From Perkinsus marinus ATCC 50983 (Eukaryota; Perkinsozoa; Perkinsida; Perkinsidae): a DNA stretch of 64,000 bases. The position numbers and the translations under genes were made by a program. Each line of letters begins with the position of its first letter. The first letter of the stretch is position 1. The stretch lies in the NCBI RefSeq assembly GCF_000006405.1, contig NW_003208445.1:43932-107931 (forward strand), read 5' to 3'. This document shows, piece after piece, positions 34,634-47,798 of the stretch. The notes under the pieces were generated by a model. It was given only the letters and a program-made list of their open reading frames with translations. It had not been told where the DNA came from and did not search any database.

Positions 34634-36120
34634 TTACGCATCAAAGTAATCCTGATAAGCTGCGTATTCGTAGCCGTCGAAGAAGTGATCGTTATCATCG
34701 GAAGTAGCTGTGAGAGATTCCTCCAGCCTTACAATGGCTGATGGTCCTCATCCTGTACGTGATAACTCATAACCGAATAAGAGTACAGAAACCATTCCGG
34801 ACATCACTCGAAGTAGTAGAAATAGGCACCCCGAAGCCTATCCATCCATCTAACAGGCATGACACGTGTGGAGAAACCATCACCACCTTCACGAAAGTAT
34901 ATAACATCATAAGGTATTGGCACACCACATCTGAAGTATTAATAACCAAAGTATCGATGCAATGGAGACAATAATCACCTGCTAATTGTCCACCGTTCCT
35001 TCCGCAAAACCGTGAAGGGGTCCTTATCCCGTCGCGTGAACTTCTTGGTAGCAGCCCACGTAACCCAGTTGGTATCGGCATCACTAAGATGTCGGACTTC
35101 CTCAAGCCATCGGGACTTCTCCTCGCATTCTTTCTGCAGTGTTTGCACCTCCACGTTCTGAATCTTGAAAAGACAATGCCTGAGGCGAATGAGCGATGAC
35201 CCCTCACAAATCTTCAAGATGATCGTAAATGTTATCATATAGCTACTACGAACCGAAAGAGTGCCCGTTTGATCTGATCCTTCACATTGGCCACTTTAGA
35301 GGTGAAGAAGCCTGCTGTAGGGTCCTTGCTGAGGTAATCGGGGGTCATATCCGTGTCATCCAGAACTCCATCCTGAGGTGTCACCAGTCAATCATCGGCC
35401 GAATGAGACCGACGTTTACAGGCATTTGAAAGCCTTTCATTATCTTAGATATCCATCTTTTATCGCGGTATGCTGGGAACTCCATTCACGGATCAGCTGC
35501 CATAAGGCGGGCGCCTCTGTCAATAGCGCCTCACAAAAACTAAACAGCAGGGGTAGTAGCCGCGGAGCTCTCATTCAGACAACACGACACTTGACATCGA
35601 TGAAACTAGTAATACTTCAATGCAGCGAGCTTATCAGTTTCTGGTCCGTTGAGATCGACCTTCTGCCGGAATCTTTCGAAAACACACTTCACTCCAGCAA
35701 CTACGTCGCTACCAACTCCGTTATTTCCTGAGCTTCCTGCTGGAGGATCCACACATCGGTGAGTGATCATTACATTGGTCATTACCAAGCACATCGAGTC
35801 ATGGACAAACGGAGACGGAACGATGCTAGTAGCTCAAACACCTCCGTTAATTCTCTCAAATTAACCTTTATTGATAGAGACCTCGACCTAATCATCCCTC
35901 ATGCCGTTCAACAGCTCTCCCGAGCCGATATCTTTGGAACTTGTCAATACAAAATATCGAATTATTCTGGTCGATATATCGTATTATACTTGTTGGTCAT
36001 CCTCAGCTCCCACGCCCCTCACATCGGCCTCCTCCTCAACCTCGTAGAGTCTATCAGCACTCTTTCCAGACTGTCTCTATCCCTCCACGGCCTTTTCTTC
36101 GAGTTCCTCTAACCCTGTCA
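34634..36120 (-). CDS. unrecognised multi-exon gene with charged, coiled-coil-like segments
   Basis: I do not recognise the family. Several exons with GT-AG borders look truly coding: SGKSADRLYEVEEEAD (about 36000-36060), GVKCVFERFRQKVDLNGPET (about 35640-35710), VLDDTDMTPDYLSKDPTAGF continuing to KVANVKDQIKRALFRF (about 35260-35375), and a long exon ending near 34978 that includes VEVQTLQKECEEKSRWLEEV and TNWVTWAATKKFTRRDK. The final exon ends DDNDHFFDGYEYAAYQDYF and a stop near 34634. Glu/Lys-rich stretches suggest a coiled coil. Exon joins between 34740 and 34980 could not be resolved, and the start is uncertain. Confidence 0.45.
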
Positions 36121-36627
36121 TAATCAGGGGCTCTGGTTCCATCTTACCATAGGCGGTCCTAATAGGACGCCTCTCGACAAGCTCGAACTAACCCGGCCAT
36201 AACGTTATGTGGGGTTTATTCCCGGGTGCGAGGAGTAACCCACAGAAGAACTACATAGGACTCTAGCTAGCAAGCTAAGGCACTGATCTGCCAGAGCTTG
36301 TTGAGGCAAGATCGCTGTCATCTGATAAGGCATTGACACTCCCAGAAACCATGGCTATGCCACACAAGAGACTACAAAGGGAACAAACATGTTGATGGCT
36401 AAAACCGACCAGGGAGCAATTAGTGAAAGGAGGGATGGGCCGCCGACGATTGTGAAGAGGACCTGTAGTAATATACAAGAGTAAATTATACCGTATATGG
36501 TGCCGTGAGACAACATACTGTGGCAACTTATCGACAATGACTATGCTACACATAGCATTAGGCCTCACATAGAGAGTCTATTATTAGATGACATACACAA
36601 GAGGACTACAAATAGTTTATGGGTACT
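36121..36627. other. flank of the LTR element with membrane-type minus-strand frame
   Basis: A minus-strand frame at 36355-36537 encodes two hydrophobic stretches (GIIYSCILLQVLFTIVGG and LIAPWSVLAINMFVPFVVSC). It could be an exon of a membrane protein gene into which the LTR element inserted, but I could not chain it to other exons. Confidence 0.25.
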
Positions 36628-37105
36628 AATGCTGAGATGATACTCAGCTTGCACGCTTGCACATTAACGCACAATGCGTGAGCCCTATGTTGGTCGAGGC
36701 TAACGGAAATATATTGCGAAGTGAGCTATTATTCTTCTTACTCTGTGTTTCCTTATTCCACAATCTTGTTGTCGGTGCTTATAGCACTACTGATGGTACA
36801 TGAGAAGCAGTATCTCTGCATACTCTGTTTGTGCGCACTTCCAGCAGCTATGATAGAATCGATTAGGTTGGAGCGCACACAGTTGTCTGCATTATTGGTA
36901 TTAGTCATTTGATCTCGCTTGATGTAGTGTAACGGTACATCACGAGTATCAGTGCGTCTTTCACTCACTTCTATGACACCCCCTCTTGCGTCTACTAGTC
37001 AAAGGACAACTCGAGCATCTTCACGTACCCGTAGTCAGCCCCCCCGTACTCACGCTGTTTCTTCTTCGAACCTTTCCGACATCACTGATGGCGAGATCCA
37101 GCATT
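36628..37105 (+). repeat. left long terminal repeat of the retroelement
   Basis: 478 bp. The 5' end carries the small hairpin GCTGAG-atgata-CTCAGC. The ATG of the Gag-like ORF at 36973 lies inside this repeat. Confidence 0.88.
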
Positions 37106-37648
37106 ATCATCCGAGAAACGAGTTAGATGTCTTCAAGGACCTTGTTGAAGAAAGAATGACGGGGGTTACAGATGCTCTTGCTACTTTGACAAGTCTGGTC
37201 ACTACGCTCCAGGAGCAGGGGGCTCGGACTAGATCCGAGCGATCCCCGTCAGTTCAAGGAGCAACGCCGGAGGTCTTTGATGGCTCAGTTGTCCCACGTC
37301 GTCGAGGGGGAAANNNNNNNNNNNNNNNNNNNNNNNNNNNNNNNNNNNNNNNNNNNNNNNNNNNNNNNNNNNNNNNNNNNNNNNNNNNNNNNNNNNNNNN
37401 NNNNNNNNNNNNNTGCAAGCCTAAGAAATCATTCCGGTGAATTAAGTGTACAATTTTTATTCAATTTAGCTGTTGCTACCGATGTGGATCCCACCGAGTT
37501 GACCTTCTGTGCGAGGCCTACTGGGTTTAGGGCCCATAATTCTACTGTCTCTGTTCCTGTGTATCAACCCAGTAAGGTTGATCAAAGTAAAGCGCGGTTA
37601 GAGCGGCGAGAGCGTAGAGCTGCTCTTAGTGCTGGGGCCGGAGAATGC
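36973..37648 (+). CDS. Gag-like ORF starting inside the left LTR, interrupted by assembly gap
   Basis: From ATG 36973 the frame runs MTPPLASTSQRTTRASSRTR, leaves the LTR at 37105, and continues as NELDVFKDLVEERMTGVTDA, an amphipathic, coiled-coil-like segment typical of retroelement Gag N-termini. A 100-N gap (37314-37413) follows. Beyond it, an open frame includes VDPTELTFCARPTGFRAHNS and a basic Arg/Glu/Lys tail, ending with TGA at 37646-37648 at the border of the right LTR. No protease, RT or integrase is visible. Continuity of frame across the gap is unknown. Confidence 0.5.
37314..37413. other. scaffold gap (100 N) inside the LTR element
   Basis: Exactly 100 Ns of unknown true length; may conceal a much larger internal retroelement region. 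Confidence 1.
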
Positions 37649-38121
37649 TGAGATGATACTCAGCTTGCACGCTTGCACATTAACGCACAATGCGTGAGCC
37701 CTATGTTGGTCGAGGCTAACGGAAATATATTGCGAAGTGAGCTATTATTCTTCTTACTCTGTGTTTCCTTATTCCACAATCTTGTTGTCGGTTCTTATAG
37801 CACTACTGATGGTACATGAGAAGCAGTATCTCTGCATACTCTGTTTGTGCGCACTTCCAGCAGCTATGATAGAATCGATTAGGTTGGAGCGCACACAGTT
37901 GTCTGCATTATTGGTATTAGTCATTTGATCTCGCTTGATGTAGTGTAACGGTACATCACGAGTATCAGTGCGTCTTTCACTCACTTCTATGACACCCCCT
38001 CTTGCGTCTACTAGTCAAAGGACAACTCGAGCATCTTCACGTACCCGTAGTCAGCCCCCCCGTACTCACGCTGTTTCTTCTTCGAACCTTTCCGACATCA
38101 CTGATGGCGAGATCCAGCATT
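37644..38121 (+). repeat. right long terminal repeat of the retroelement
   Basis: 478-bp direct repeat of 36628-37105 with one visible substitution, followed directly by the TACT duplication at 38122-38125. Confidence 0.88.
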
Positions 38122-40178
<2,057 letters not shown>

Positions 40179-40658
40179 GATCACTCGGCAGCGGCCGCCG
40201 TAGTAGCAACAGTAAGCATCGATGATCTGTGGTAACTGATATGGGGTACTTTGGTGGTCTATCGATATGATGGCATCAACACTACAGTCACCATCTATCT
40301 GACAACCTACTCTTACTATGCATAACTCTGTTTATTTCTGTACCCACTCTCATTCTTCCAGAGATTATCATTGTTATTACTACTGTTATTGCTACGAGTC
40401 CGATGATCCCACCAGGTAGGCGTCGTGTGGTGTTGGCCGTGTTGTATTGGGTAGCATCAACACCCTCTAATTACCATCATCGTACTATACTACTTCCACA
40501 TACTTGACGAAGATGTCGCTATCAACATCATCAATGTCTCTTGCGTTCTTAGTGAATTAGTAGGTGTGGTGACGCGGCGTCGGCACTCAACCGTCTCGTC
40601 TCTGTCTCAGCCCAGCCTCTGTGGATCTTTGTAACAGCATTGTTGAGGCTTTCACTCC
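40179..40658. other. spacer upstream of the AP2 gene
   Basis: No coding exon recognised. Probably the 3' end of E2 copy 2 and the promoter of the AP2-domain gene. Confidence 0.45.
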
Positions 40659-42222
40659 ATGAATTCTGTGCCTCGACCAACGTCTTTACCATCACATAGT
40701 ATACCTCCCCCTCCACTATTTACCAGGAATGCTGCAGGAGGGGTTGATCTACTCAATGAGGTGGCCAACGCTAGGAGGAGCAGTAGCCCACGACCCATGG
40801 GATCAGCCGGGATCGCTAGAGTCGATGCACTAGTGAGGCTCCGTGGCTGTGGTGCATCAGCGTCGTTATCTTGTATTTTTGCAGACTTCCCTGGAGTCTA
40901 CGTTGGAGTCTTTAGCCAACCTCCTATTTGCCCTTCGTCAAGAGCGTCGACGTATACAACACGAGAAGCAGCAATTGAACGTTGAGTGGGCTAAGGTAGT
41001 GATGGTGAAGGTCCTCCTCCTCCTCCATATCATTGATGGTAGTTCCGAAGGATGTGTGCGGGATCCTATATGAGGATGTACGAGGCCTCCATGCAGCAGC
41101 AGCAGCAGCATTCGACAGCATCAGCATCTCAAGGAAGGTCCACCACATGTGAGCGTGCTCCTGCGCCCCCATCTACCCCACACGAGTCACTACGAGAGGC
41201 GATGAGGAGGTAGTTGTTGGGTCGTCGGTGGCGGTTACCAACAACCATTATCTTTTGCCTAGACATCCCGCCACGACCTCTACAATGGAAACACCATCGT
41301 GGACAGCCACACTCGACAAGATGACTGCAAATTGTGGAGATGAAATGCCGAACAATCTTCACTCGGTTGGATCTACTCTAGAATGCTTGTGGCTGACAGC
41401 TCTGATCCTCAGGCATGGCCCTATGCCTCCCAGCATGCTGCCAACCCTCGCTCTCAAGATATAGGGTATTAAGCTTCTGTCGGTTGTATCGTTGGGGAAT
41501 GTCCTCTCGATAGTCGTCGTCGTCTTCGGAGGCCCTTCCCTGACGAGGATGTAGATGATCATCGTCAAGCTAAGCTGGCGAGACTCGAAGGTCGACCGGG
41601 CAATAGGGTGGGTTCACTTGCTGCCCTCCTCCACTATCACTACTGCTGCTACCATCATTACATAGCTGATTCTATGTAGGATCATTATTCGTCCTTTCCA
41701 AAGCATGAAGGAGAGGTAGATGTTGGGATGATGATGAGCTCAAGCAAGTCTCGAACACCTCCATCACCACCACCGAGTGACCATCCGAGAGTGAAGGGCA
41801 TCACTTGGGTTGGCGGGAGTAATACCGACGTAGTTTGGCATCGATTCATATCATGCATTCTTAGCCCGGAGCTGGATGGCTCGATGGGTCGAAGATGGGA
41901 AGTTGAAGAGCAAGACGTTCTCTACTAAAAAGCAAGACCGTAATCTTGTAATGCTCAGTTGGGCTAACGGTGTGCTTAGGTACGGCTTTGCAGATGCCTA
42001 CAGGTTGGCGGAAGAATGCCGATTGCGGAAGATGGGTATCTCTCTAGAGGACCTCCCTCAGGTGAGATAACGTGTGCCGGCTCATGGTTGATCGGGCGTG
42101 ACCAGGGGTCTCGTTCAAAGGAGAGCAATGAGGAAAGATGGGATGAACATACTGAGCCACTTACAGAGGAGGCGCCAGAGAGCCATAGTGAGGCTGCTGA
42201 TTATGATAGTGCTTCGGTGTAA
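40659..42222 (+). CDS. AP2-domain (ApiAP2-like) putative transcription factor
   Basis: Probable nuclear DNA-binding protein. Exons: MNSVPRPTSLPSHSIPPPPL to RVDAL; a coiled-coil-like exon ESTLESLANLLFALRQERRR to NVEWAK; a Gln/Ser/Pro-rich region with MQQQQQHSTASASQG; further linker exons. The DNA-binding domain is split by two introns: VKGITWVGG, then TRSWMARWVEDGKLKSKTFS, then YGFADAYRLAEECRLRKMG. This matches the three strands and single helix of the AP2 fold, as found in apicomplexan, dinoflagellate and perkinsid regulators. An acidic C-terminal exon ends EAADYDSASV with a stop at 42220-42222. Only one AP2 domain was found. Exon joins between 41270 and 41740 are approximate. Confidence 0.75.
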
Positions 42223-43078
42223 GTGGTAATCCCGATCATCCCAATCGTCAAGAGTCGTATGCATCTGTGTTCGTCATTCAGAGAGAGTCCTTCCTCACCG
42301 GAGACCTTCGGTAACCCAGAAAGTGATACTCATGAATCTGCCAAGATGGAAGATGGTCTTCGAGCGGAAGCTACTGTAATACGACAGTGTAAGAGCATTG
42401 CCCCGCTTCGCCGATTCGTATCCGGTTTTCGCAGGAGGTCGCAGTCAGCGAACGTACTCAGCCGCGTTACTATCGTTCATTATAAGCAGTAACGCAATCT
42501 ATCACACATTCCAACTAAACTTGGGATAATCTCATCATAATCACTGCCAGATTCAACATACTATTCATCTAACTCAACCGCTTGAAAGTTACTTGACGAC
42601 GATACCTTGCCGCTGCCGCCGAACTACTGTTATCGTCTGTAAATGACCAGTACTACGTTCCCGAAACATACACTTGGCCGTGGTGTTGTGTTATACTAGT
42701 ACGGACAACTGCCTTATCAGAGAACAGATGTGTGTTGCTCTCGATAATAACGCAGACTTGTATGGCGCACAATTCAGCGCCTGATCAGACCTTCTGTACG
42801 CGAAGGATGTCCCATTCCCCGGTCGATACCCTGAGTGTTGTACGGACATATCGGTGGCAGAAGGTATATATATTCTCATCCACGATGAAACCAACAGAGT
42901 TGCCAATAGCTTTTGCTTGAGATGGATCATGTCTCCACGAGTGATGAGGAAGGCTTCCGCGACACATGGAATCAGTGATGGTATAAGGTCAAAGCTAGAC
43001 GAGCAGGTCCTTGACTTGACCGCCATAACAGGCGGTTCAACTGTGAAGATCCATGCAATGCGAGGCAGTCTGCCTCAG
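42223..43078. other. segment with weakly supported reading frames
   Basis: Overlapping frames occur on both strands at 42691-43084; the plus-strand one ends AMRGSLPQA with its stop inside the hairpin at 43079. None resembles a known family. Possibly lineage-specific coding or spacer. Confidence 0.3.
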
Positions 43079-43111
43079 GCGTAGCTCTCTGCTCGGGGCA
43101 GAGAGCTACGC
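43079..43111. terminator. perfect 14-bp hairpin between convergent reading frames
   Basis: gcgtagctctctgc pairs perfectly with gcagagagctacgc across the 5-nt loop tcggg, and is followed by cttttaag. A plus-strand frame stops at 43082-43084 and a minus-strand frame (ICRKLRA) stops just right of it. It may act as a 3'-end or boundary element; function is inferred from structure only. Confidence 0.4.
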
Positions 43112-43822
43112 TTTTAAGCGCGTAGCTTACGGCAGATGAGATTGATGTTCTTCGAAGGATGCGCATCAAAGGGCGCCCACTCTGCCTCAGTAAGACCATA
43201 GCCTGTCGACAGCGAGTGGTCATGTAGCTTAAGACTTGACCATCCACCTGGCCTGACAAGTTGTGTGCATGGCCGATGGTATCCATTGTCCAGGGGAGGA
43301 GGAGGCGATGTCAATCACAACCCGCATGAAGGGTCGAGGGTTGTTCCTAGCATAGCATCCTTAAATATGACTTACACGTCTTTTATAGAGATACTCAAGT
43401 GAGCGTTGTTAGACAGTCCCACCTGCCACATTCGATAGAACACAAGTCCCGACCATGCATGAATAAGGTGGATGAGGAGGGCAGCAATTGAGCAATGAGG
43501 TGGGATCGAGTTTTGTCTGAGCCGCCGCTTAGTTGAGTTAATATCCACTCGCTATTCAATCTTCAACAACAGGTAAATGATAAGGTCTACACCGTCTGTC
43601 AGGAAGACAATGGTGATTGTGTGTAAGCCATACGTTGATATCGAAGGCAAGAGGTTCTCATGGGCTACGATGGAGTGGGCCAGAGCCGAAGGGATCAAAG
43701 ACACCATTCCCTAACGGACTCACAGGATGAAGATTCTCCTGGAGTAGGAGCAATCAGAGGCGTTCACAGCGGCCCGGTACGCCGGAGTGGTAATTCGCAC
43801 AGTGTGTCGAAATGCTGAGCTC
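43112..43822. other. spacer downstream of the DMT-type transporter gene
   Basis: A short minus-strand frame at 43114-43314 (ending ICRKLRA) is unassigned. The rest shows no recognisable coding content. Confidence 0.35.
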
Positions 43823-45749
43823 TCATTCAAGTTTATCATCATCATCAGTCGACATCCCACTCTCGAGCTCGCTAGCAATCACTTCTTCCTTCTCGCTACC
43901 GTTTGACTTGAGAAGCTCCTCGTCGCATGGTGGCCGCCCATACGATACGAGTACAACACCGATGATCACGAACAGGTACATGCCAACCTGCTGATACACA
44001 TGCCATAACTTATTGGGAATGGGATAATATACTCTACCTGTGGAAGTGTGACGACTTGCCTGCCAGTCACCAAATATTGCAGTACACCGGTCCCGATAGG
44101 CTGGAGGGTTGCGAAACTTGCGACCTGGAGAGGCAAGATCTAAATTTAAGATCTGGAGAGAGGCAAGCATTCTCACCACAGAGGGAGAGGTCTGTCGATT
44201 GGCCCAGTTCATACTGCAGTAAAGGAAACAAGATATCAACAACACGCCGTAGAGTAACACCAGCCAACCTGAGAGAGCACACTCAGCACCTAGTAACGAC
44301 ACATGAAGGGAAGCCGGCATGGGAGCAATTGAGAACGACAAATACCTTCGAGATGGACCGCTCGGCCATCATCCCCGATGAGACCAAGGCCTAGTGTCAT
44401 GTCGGGGCAGGGGCTGGTCGAAGTAGAAGAAAACATGCAACCCAATCGTGAGCTGGGAGGAACCTATGTCAATGGATCCGGAGTAGAGCATTCCTACATG
44501 GCGATGAATATCAGAGTCGTCATAGAGGCAAAAAGGTAGGCATAACCTGAGAGGAATAGGAGGTTGAGATAACGCCTGAGTCCGACAAGAGACAACGACC
44601 TTCCACATATACAAAAGGTAAATGGATTGACTCCCTCTGATATACCACAATCGCTGCACCAAAAAATACTGCGGCAAAGACGATTAGCGAGCCCAATAGG
44701 ATGTCCCAATTCACAGAGTGAGTATCTACACAAGAAGCCTATTACTGGACAGGCCCATCGAGACCCGCCTCATTTACCACTGTAGAATTCCTCCCCAAGG
44801 ATTGAGGAGGCCATAGCAGCCCCGACACTCAGGACTACTCCGATGACTTTAGGACGAGAATAGACCTCACTTCCTTGAAGGATGCCCAAGGCATAACAGA
44901 AGGCTAGCAATGTCGGGTGAAGGAGGGCACAGATAAGTGGGGTAGTGAGCTTAACACCTGGCTATGGTCTGACACTATTGCTGCTGCTGTCTAGTGTACT
45001 GATTACCTTGTAAGAAGGATAAAATAGCCAGACTGGTGAGGACTCCTAGGATGACCAAAGGTATCACATCTTCCCTCCTTGGTAGCTTGAAAGAGCGATC
45101 AACTATTACTAGTAGTACTATACAACCGAAAACTGAGATGAGCACAGAGATGATTAATAAAGCGCGTGTAATACGTCGACTCACACTGCCGATAGAAGGC
45201 TAGAGTTAATAAATTTATATCCAACTTCGAAAGAACCAGTTTAGTGAGTACTTCCCAACCTGCGCTAATGAGTAAGTTAACGAATAATAGGGAATACGCC
45301 AAAGCCACTGGTGTGATTGGGCATTGCCTTTGGGAGAGGGCTGCCGTCCGGGACATAGGACGGCTAAAACTGGAATGAAAATTATGTATGCACCACATAG
45401 AGGCAAACACCGGCAGCACTACAGCCTGCAAATGTAAAGGAATGTACCACGGTGATATACTCATGCAACGGTACCACCTGCATGAGGTCAGGTGGTAGTA
45501 TTGCACCGTGCCCCTAGTGAGCGACTACACATACTAGATAGGCTAGCCGAATCAGAAAAATAGAAATGCGCTCGGAGGTGCACCGACAGAACACGCGGAG
45601 GTTTGTCAAAGCTGTGAGGTGGAGAGGGATGACACGCAGAATAGTAGTAGTAGGATGTGGAAGATTGACGCATGAGTATGCTTCGCAAGAGGATAACTAG
45701 GCCTACGAGGAAGACCACGAGGCCAGTCTACTCGTTTAGTATGGACATG
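43823..45749 (-). CDS. multi-spanning membrane transporter of the DMT/EamA (drug/metabolite) type
   Basis: Several exons encode hydrophobic segments separated by short introns: MVFLVGLVILLRSILMR, AYSLLFVNLLISAGWEVLTK (with LVLSKLDINLLTLAFYRQ), LLIISVLISVFGCIVLLVIV, VIPLVILGVLTSLAILSFLQ, and a C-terminal pair FATLQPIGTGVLQYLVTGR and QVGMYLFVIIGVVLVSYGRP. Small-residue pattern, FYRQ after the second helix and the penultimate TLQPIGTGVLQYL helix resemble the ten-helix DMT superfamily (EamA or plant WAT1-like). The acidic cytoplasmic tail ends GMSTDDDDKLE with a stop at 43823-43825. The start at 45749 (MSILN) is tentative. Substrate unknown. Confidence 0.6.
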
Positions 45750-46007
45750 CCAGTAGGCGGGAGCTACACGAATGTTAGGAGGCCGAATGATCCATGACCA
45801 TCAGGATGATGATCATGAATCGAAATGATGCATCAGGTACCATCATCATTACTGGTGATCAGAAATGTAGATACATACGGGCAAATGACACGATGCTGAA
45901 GACTGCCCATAAAGGTGTGGATGATCAAAGCGTGATGGTGAGAGCCTCCCTGCGGGCTAGGATCCCAATTTATGTCAACAAACACTTGAATGATAAAGAT
46001 ACTCTCC

Positions 46008-47760
46008 TTATGCTACTTCAGTTCGACGTTTCTTCCTTGCCTCTTCCTTTTCTAGAGCAGTCAAGTAACCACAAGTGCACATCTTCACACCGCACTTCGG
46101 GCAATAACGCTTCTTACTCAACAATCGATCACCCTGAACAACAACAAGCCAGAATGAGACAGAGAACAGGAAACTGGAGCGGAAATCGTTAAGAGGCCTT
46201 ACTGCACTCTTGACATCAGAGTAATCCAGTATATTCTGAGGTTGGGTTCTCGCATAGGCTTGATTGACGAAGGAATCACCCTTCTTAGTTTCAACAGCGA
46301 GGAGTGTCTGCCAAAGTACGCAAGTTCGAATCCCAACAAGAGCATTTCTACCATTTTACCTTCTGAGGGTCTTCATCAATATACTTCTCCTTTTCGATAC
46401 CCAGCTTATTAGAGAAGATCGTCTCCTCTGCCGTACTTTCTGGTGGAGGTGCGGCCGGTTTGATCTACAATACTGTCATCAACACCACCATCCTAGATCA
46501 TCAACGACCATCTTCCGTACCTTATGCTGCTCATCTGGATCAGGTATACCCATTCTCTCTCTACGCTGCTTATCTCGTCGTTTATCGGCATCCCTAGTCC
46601 GACGTAGCTTACCACTACGGGTCTCTCGGAATTGACCTCCCCTTTGGACCATCTCATCATAGTTATATACTTTCTGTGGCATATACTGTTCTTCGATATC
46701 CTTCTTTTTTGGTACACTATGCTGGGCGAAAAGCAAGGCACCTACAATCATCATCAGCTGTTCTGATGATCACCATCCGACCGTACTACTCACCATTTAC
46801 TGATTGATATCGATCATATAGGAAGTATGCATTACCATCACTGCAAGCCACTACGATCTGTTGAAGCACTGGATGCCAGAAGGTCTGACATGCAGCATGG
46901 ATGCACAGTAGGATACTCGTACGCCTTCAGAACGATGTAATACTCATGGATATAGCTCGACTGCACTACTTCTACTAGCACTATCATCATATTACCCTCA
47001 CAGCGCTCTGTGTTCGGAAGGTATAGCTCTTTAGCGGCTCTACAGCCTCTGATTGCAAGTCGTATACCACTACTCTTCCATCACCAGTACCTAGAATTAT
47101 ATGGTTATTACGGTGGTGGTAGAGGAAAGGGAATACCAGTGAGGGCCATAGACTCGTCCGGCGATATGGTGATGTCAGTGTGCTCGTCAGTACAAGGTAA
47201 GTTGTCCCAGGTCCGTACTGGGGTTGCAGCCCTAAGCTTACGACAGTCCCACATCTTCATCGTACCTGAAGGCGGCCCACGATATGGAGAGAGGAATCTA
47301 CTAAAGAATGCAAGCACTAGGCAATGATACGTTGCTATACAGCCAACGTTGGATGAGAATAACTCGATACTGTAATGGTCGAGTTTCGTCCCCAGAAGGC
47401 CGGACTCGATAATGGCTTACCATCCAAGCTTCTACTGAGCATCCTATGACCATCCTCTAGTACTTTAACAGCGGTAACCACATCGGTATGGGCTGTCCGA
47501 GCTATCATATCAGCCTTACCGTATCTGATAGTATGAGAGTNNNNNNNNNNNNNNNNNNNNNNNNNNNNNNNNNNNNNNNNNNNNNNNNNNNNNNNNNNNN
47601 NNNNNNNNNNNNNNNNNNNNNNNNNNNNNNNNNNNNNNNNGGCGAGAGAGGGTCTTATGGATGTTGGGATCATGAGCCAGCTCCAAACCAGTTGAATGGC
47701 AGAATTGTCCATCAACTCCCCGCGGTCCCAGTGAACTACAACAATGTCTGCCGCTAAGTC
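46008..47760 (-). CDS. WDR70: WDR70-like WD40 protein, partial across an assembly gap
   Basis: Nuclear WD40 protein family implicated in chromatin ubiquitination and DNA-damage response. Readable blocks: AHTDVVTAVKVLEDGHRMLS and SGTMKMWDCRKL, matching the WDR70 repeat with the LASRGGD/KLWDIRQF pattern; DEHTDITISPDESMALTGIP; then a basic C-terminal region VQRGGQFRETRSGKLRRTRD; and FVNQAYARTQPQNILDYSDV, matching the WDR70-specific PAYSKTQPKT segment. It ends with an extra Cys cluster, RYCPKCGVKMCTCGYL, and TAA at 46008-46010. The N gap at 47541-47640 removes part of the propeller, and the N-terminus was not found. The Cys-rich C-terminus is not in human WDR70. Confidence 0.7.
47541..47640. other. 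scaffold gap (100 N) inside the WDR70-like gene
   Basis: Exactly 100 Ns; true size unknown. Confidence 1.
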
Positions 47761-47798
47761 AATCACATAACGCTTTAAAGCATGTAAGAAGGAGACAT

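Larger units (their letters stand above)
36628..38121 (+). mobile_element. short LTR-type retroelement (non-autonomous or gapped) with TACT target duplication
   Basis: Two 478-bp direct repeats (36628-37105 and 37644-38121, offset 1016 bp) flank a 538-bp internal region containing 100 Ns. Each repeat begins AATGCTG and ends CAGCATT, a perfect 7-bp terminal inverted repeat. The whole is bordered by TACT on both sides (36624-36627 and 38122-38125). Only one difference between repeats was seen (36777 G against 37793 T), so insertion is recent or the repeats were homogenised. Internal coding is Gag-like only. The gap means a larger internal region may be missing from the assembly. Confidence 0.8.

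Noticed and set aside
36628-38121. interpretation as a simple tandem duplication of host sequence
   Set aside because: Inverted 7-bp ends plus TACT on both outer sides point to insertion of a repeat-bounded element, not local duplication.
40843-41073. long alternative plus-strand frame through the AP2 gene's second exon
   Set aside because: The frame runs through introns; only the part between the cag acceptor and gtagtg donor is coding.
46321-46340. possible tRNA T-arm gttcgaatccc on the plus strand
   Set aside because: No D or anticodon arm upstream; it falls within the WDR70-like gene on the other strand.
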